Shown piece after piece: positions 23,315 through 24,225 of a DNA stretch of 24,225 bases. The notes below the pieces were generated by a model that made no database searches, was not told where the DNA came from, and saw only the letters and a program-made list of their open reading frames with translations. Source of the stretch: Hyphomicrobiales bacterium (GTDB lineage Bacteria; Pseudomonadota; Alphaproteobacteria; Rhizobiales; Aestuariivirgaceae). Location of the stretch: NCBI GenBank assembly GCA_026987255.1, contig JALSNA010000469.1:1-24225 (forward strand), written 5' to 3'. The translations under genes were made by a program, and so were the position numbers. The stretch's first letter is position 1. Each line of letters opens with the position of its first letter.

Positions 23315-24157
23315 ATGACCGCCATGCCACGATTGAAAGGCCCCCTTGTCCTGCTCGGCGCCGGCCGCATGGGACAGGCCATGCTGAACGGCTGGCTCAA
23401 GGCCCGGTTGCCCCCCCGCCAGATCATCGTCATCGATCCTGCCCCCGCTCCGGCCCTCTCCGCCCTGGCGGAGGAAACCGGCCTGACCCTCAATCCGCCG
23501 CCGGAGGCCCTGGGCGGCGCACAGGTGCTCGTCGCCGCCGTCAAGCCCCAGGTCATGGACGAGGCCATTTCCGCCATCGCCCCGGCCCTGGGCAAGCAGG
23601 CCCCGCTCATTCTCTCCATCGCCGCCGGACGCACCATAGCCTCCTTCAAGGCCCATTTCGGCCCCGGCAGCCCGGTCATCCGCGCCATGCCCAACACCCC
23701 GGCGGCCATCGGCGAGGGCATCACCGCCCTGGCCGCCAGCCCGGAGGTCACCGCGGACCAAAGGGAATTGGCCCGCGCCCTGCTGTCGGCCCTGGGCGAG
23801 GTGGTGGAGGTCGAAACCGAAGAGATGATCGACGCGGTCACCGCCGTTTCCGGCTCCGGCCCGGCCTATGTCTTTCTGCTCGCCGAGTGCATGGCCGCGG
23901 CCGGCGCCTCCCTGGGCCTGCCACCGCAACTGGCCGAAAGGCTGGCGCGCGCCACCATCGCCGGCTCTGGCGCCCTGCTGGCCCGTTCCGGTGAACCCCC
24001 GGCCGCCCTGCGCGAAGCCGTCACCTCGCCCGGCGGCACCACCGCCGCCGCCTTGCGGGTGCTGATGAAAGGGCAAGGCCCCACCCTGTGCGATCTCATG
24101 CAGGAGGCCATCACCGCCGCCGCCGCCCGCTCCCGCCAACTGGCCTGCGGCAAGTGA
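23315..24157 (+). CDS. proC: Pyrroline-5-carboxylate reductase
   Basis: ProC reduces 1-pyrroline-5-carboxylate to proline using NAD(P)H. The 280-aa protein has the Rossmann motif LLGAGRMGQAM (13-23), VKPQVMDE, RAMPNTPAAIGEG, SGSGPAYVFLLAE and the C-terminal TSPGGTTAAAL, all family hallmarks. The ATG at 23315 has an excellent AAGGAG six bases upstream. It is 24 bp downstream of ybjN and probably co-transcribed. The remaining 68 bases to the window end hold no gene that I can support. Confidence 0.96.
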   Translation: MTAMPRLKGPLVLLGAGRMGQAMLNGWLKARLPPRQIIVIDPAPAPALSALAEETGLTLNPPPEALGGAQVLVAAVKPQVMDEAISAIAPALGKQAPLILSIAAGRTIASFKAHFGPGSPVIRAMPNTPAAIGEGITALAASPEVTADQRELARALLSALGEVVEVETEEMIDAVTAVSGSGPAYVFLLAECMAAAGASLGLPPQLAERLARATIAGSGALLARSGEPPAALREAVTSPGGTTAAALRVLMKGQGPTLCDLMQEAITAAAARSRQLACGK

Positions 24158-24225
24158 CCTTGCGCCGCCCGCGCCCCCATCCCATATTTTGGCCACCAAG
24201 CCATGCCACCATGGCACAGTGACAA

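Overview
The window comes from a GC-rich alphaproteobacterial chromosome. The evidence is the gene content and order: ubiK divergent from lgt-midA-pgeF, uvrC-pgsA-moaD, a CoA-pyrophosphatase/CCA-enzyme pair divergent from a MoxR/DUF58/DUF4159 operon, miaA divergent from serB, and ybjN-proC. I cannot place it below class. There are no rRNA or tRNA genes, CRISPR arrays, phage genes or transposase genes. Nearly all of it is core genome, and the unusual signals sit in the few intergenic gaps.

Layout. 1-2057 (minus): lgt, midA and the start of pgeF (cut by the window edge), in lipoprotein maturation, a complex I-type methyltransferase and peptidoglycan quality control. 2302-2918 (plus): ubiK-csaA, with a large hairpin between it and lgt. 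3017-3349 (plus): a small two-TM orphan. 3336-6136 (minus): uvrC, pgsA, moaD. 6189-6521: two abutting palindromic MITE-like elements. 6519-9636 (minus): a three-gene HlyD/ABC/permease exporter joined by ATGA overlaps. 9697-9790: a truncated relative of the larger MITE. 9809-12951 (minus): CoA pyrophosphatase, CCA-adding enzyme, a FolM/PTR1-type pteridine reductase and FolB. 13030-19895 (plus): MoxR, DUF58, a 943-aa BatA/DUF4159 membrane protein and a 702-aa vWA membrane protein, as one tightly coupled operon. 19791-20408 (minus): a GNAT acetyltransferase overlapping the vWA gene tail to tail. 20609-20774: another MITE, at the miaA stop codon. 20772-21680 (minus) miaA; 21715-22626 (plus) serB; 22763-24157 (plus) ybjN and proC.

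Two things deserve most attention. First, the intergenic elements are non-coding palindromes that begin GGG and sit between TA dinucleotides in a YTAR context. Two of them occupy the TA of a stop codon, where the first G of the element regenerates a UAG stop. For miaA the inferred empty site reads UAA, so the insertion changed UAA to UAG without changing the protein. Second, the MoxR operon encodes a putative AAA+/DUF58/vWA membrane machine of unknown substrate; its last gene keeps an apparently intact MIDAS metal site while the BatA-like protein appears to have a degenerate one.
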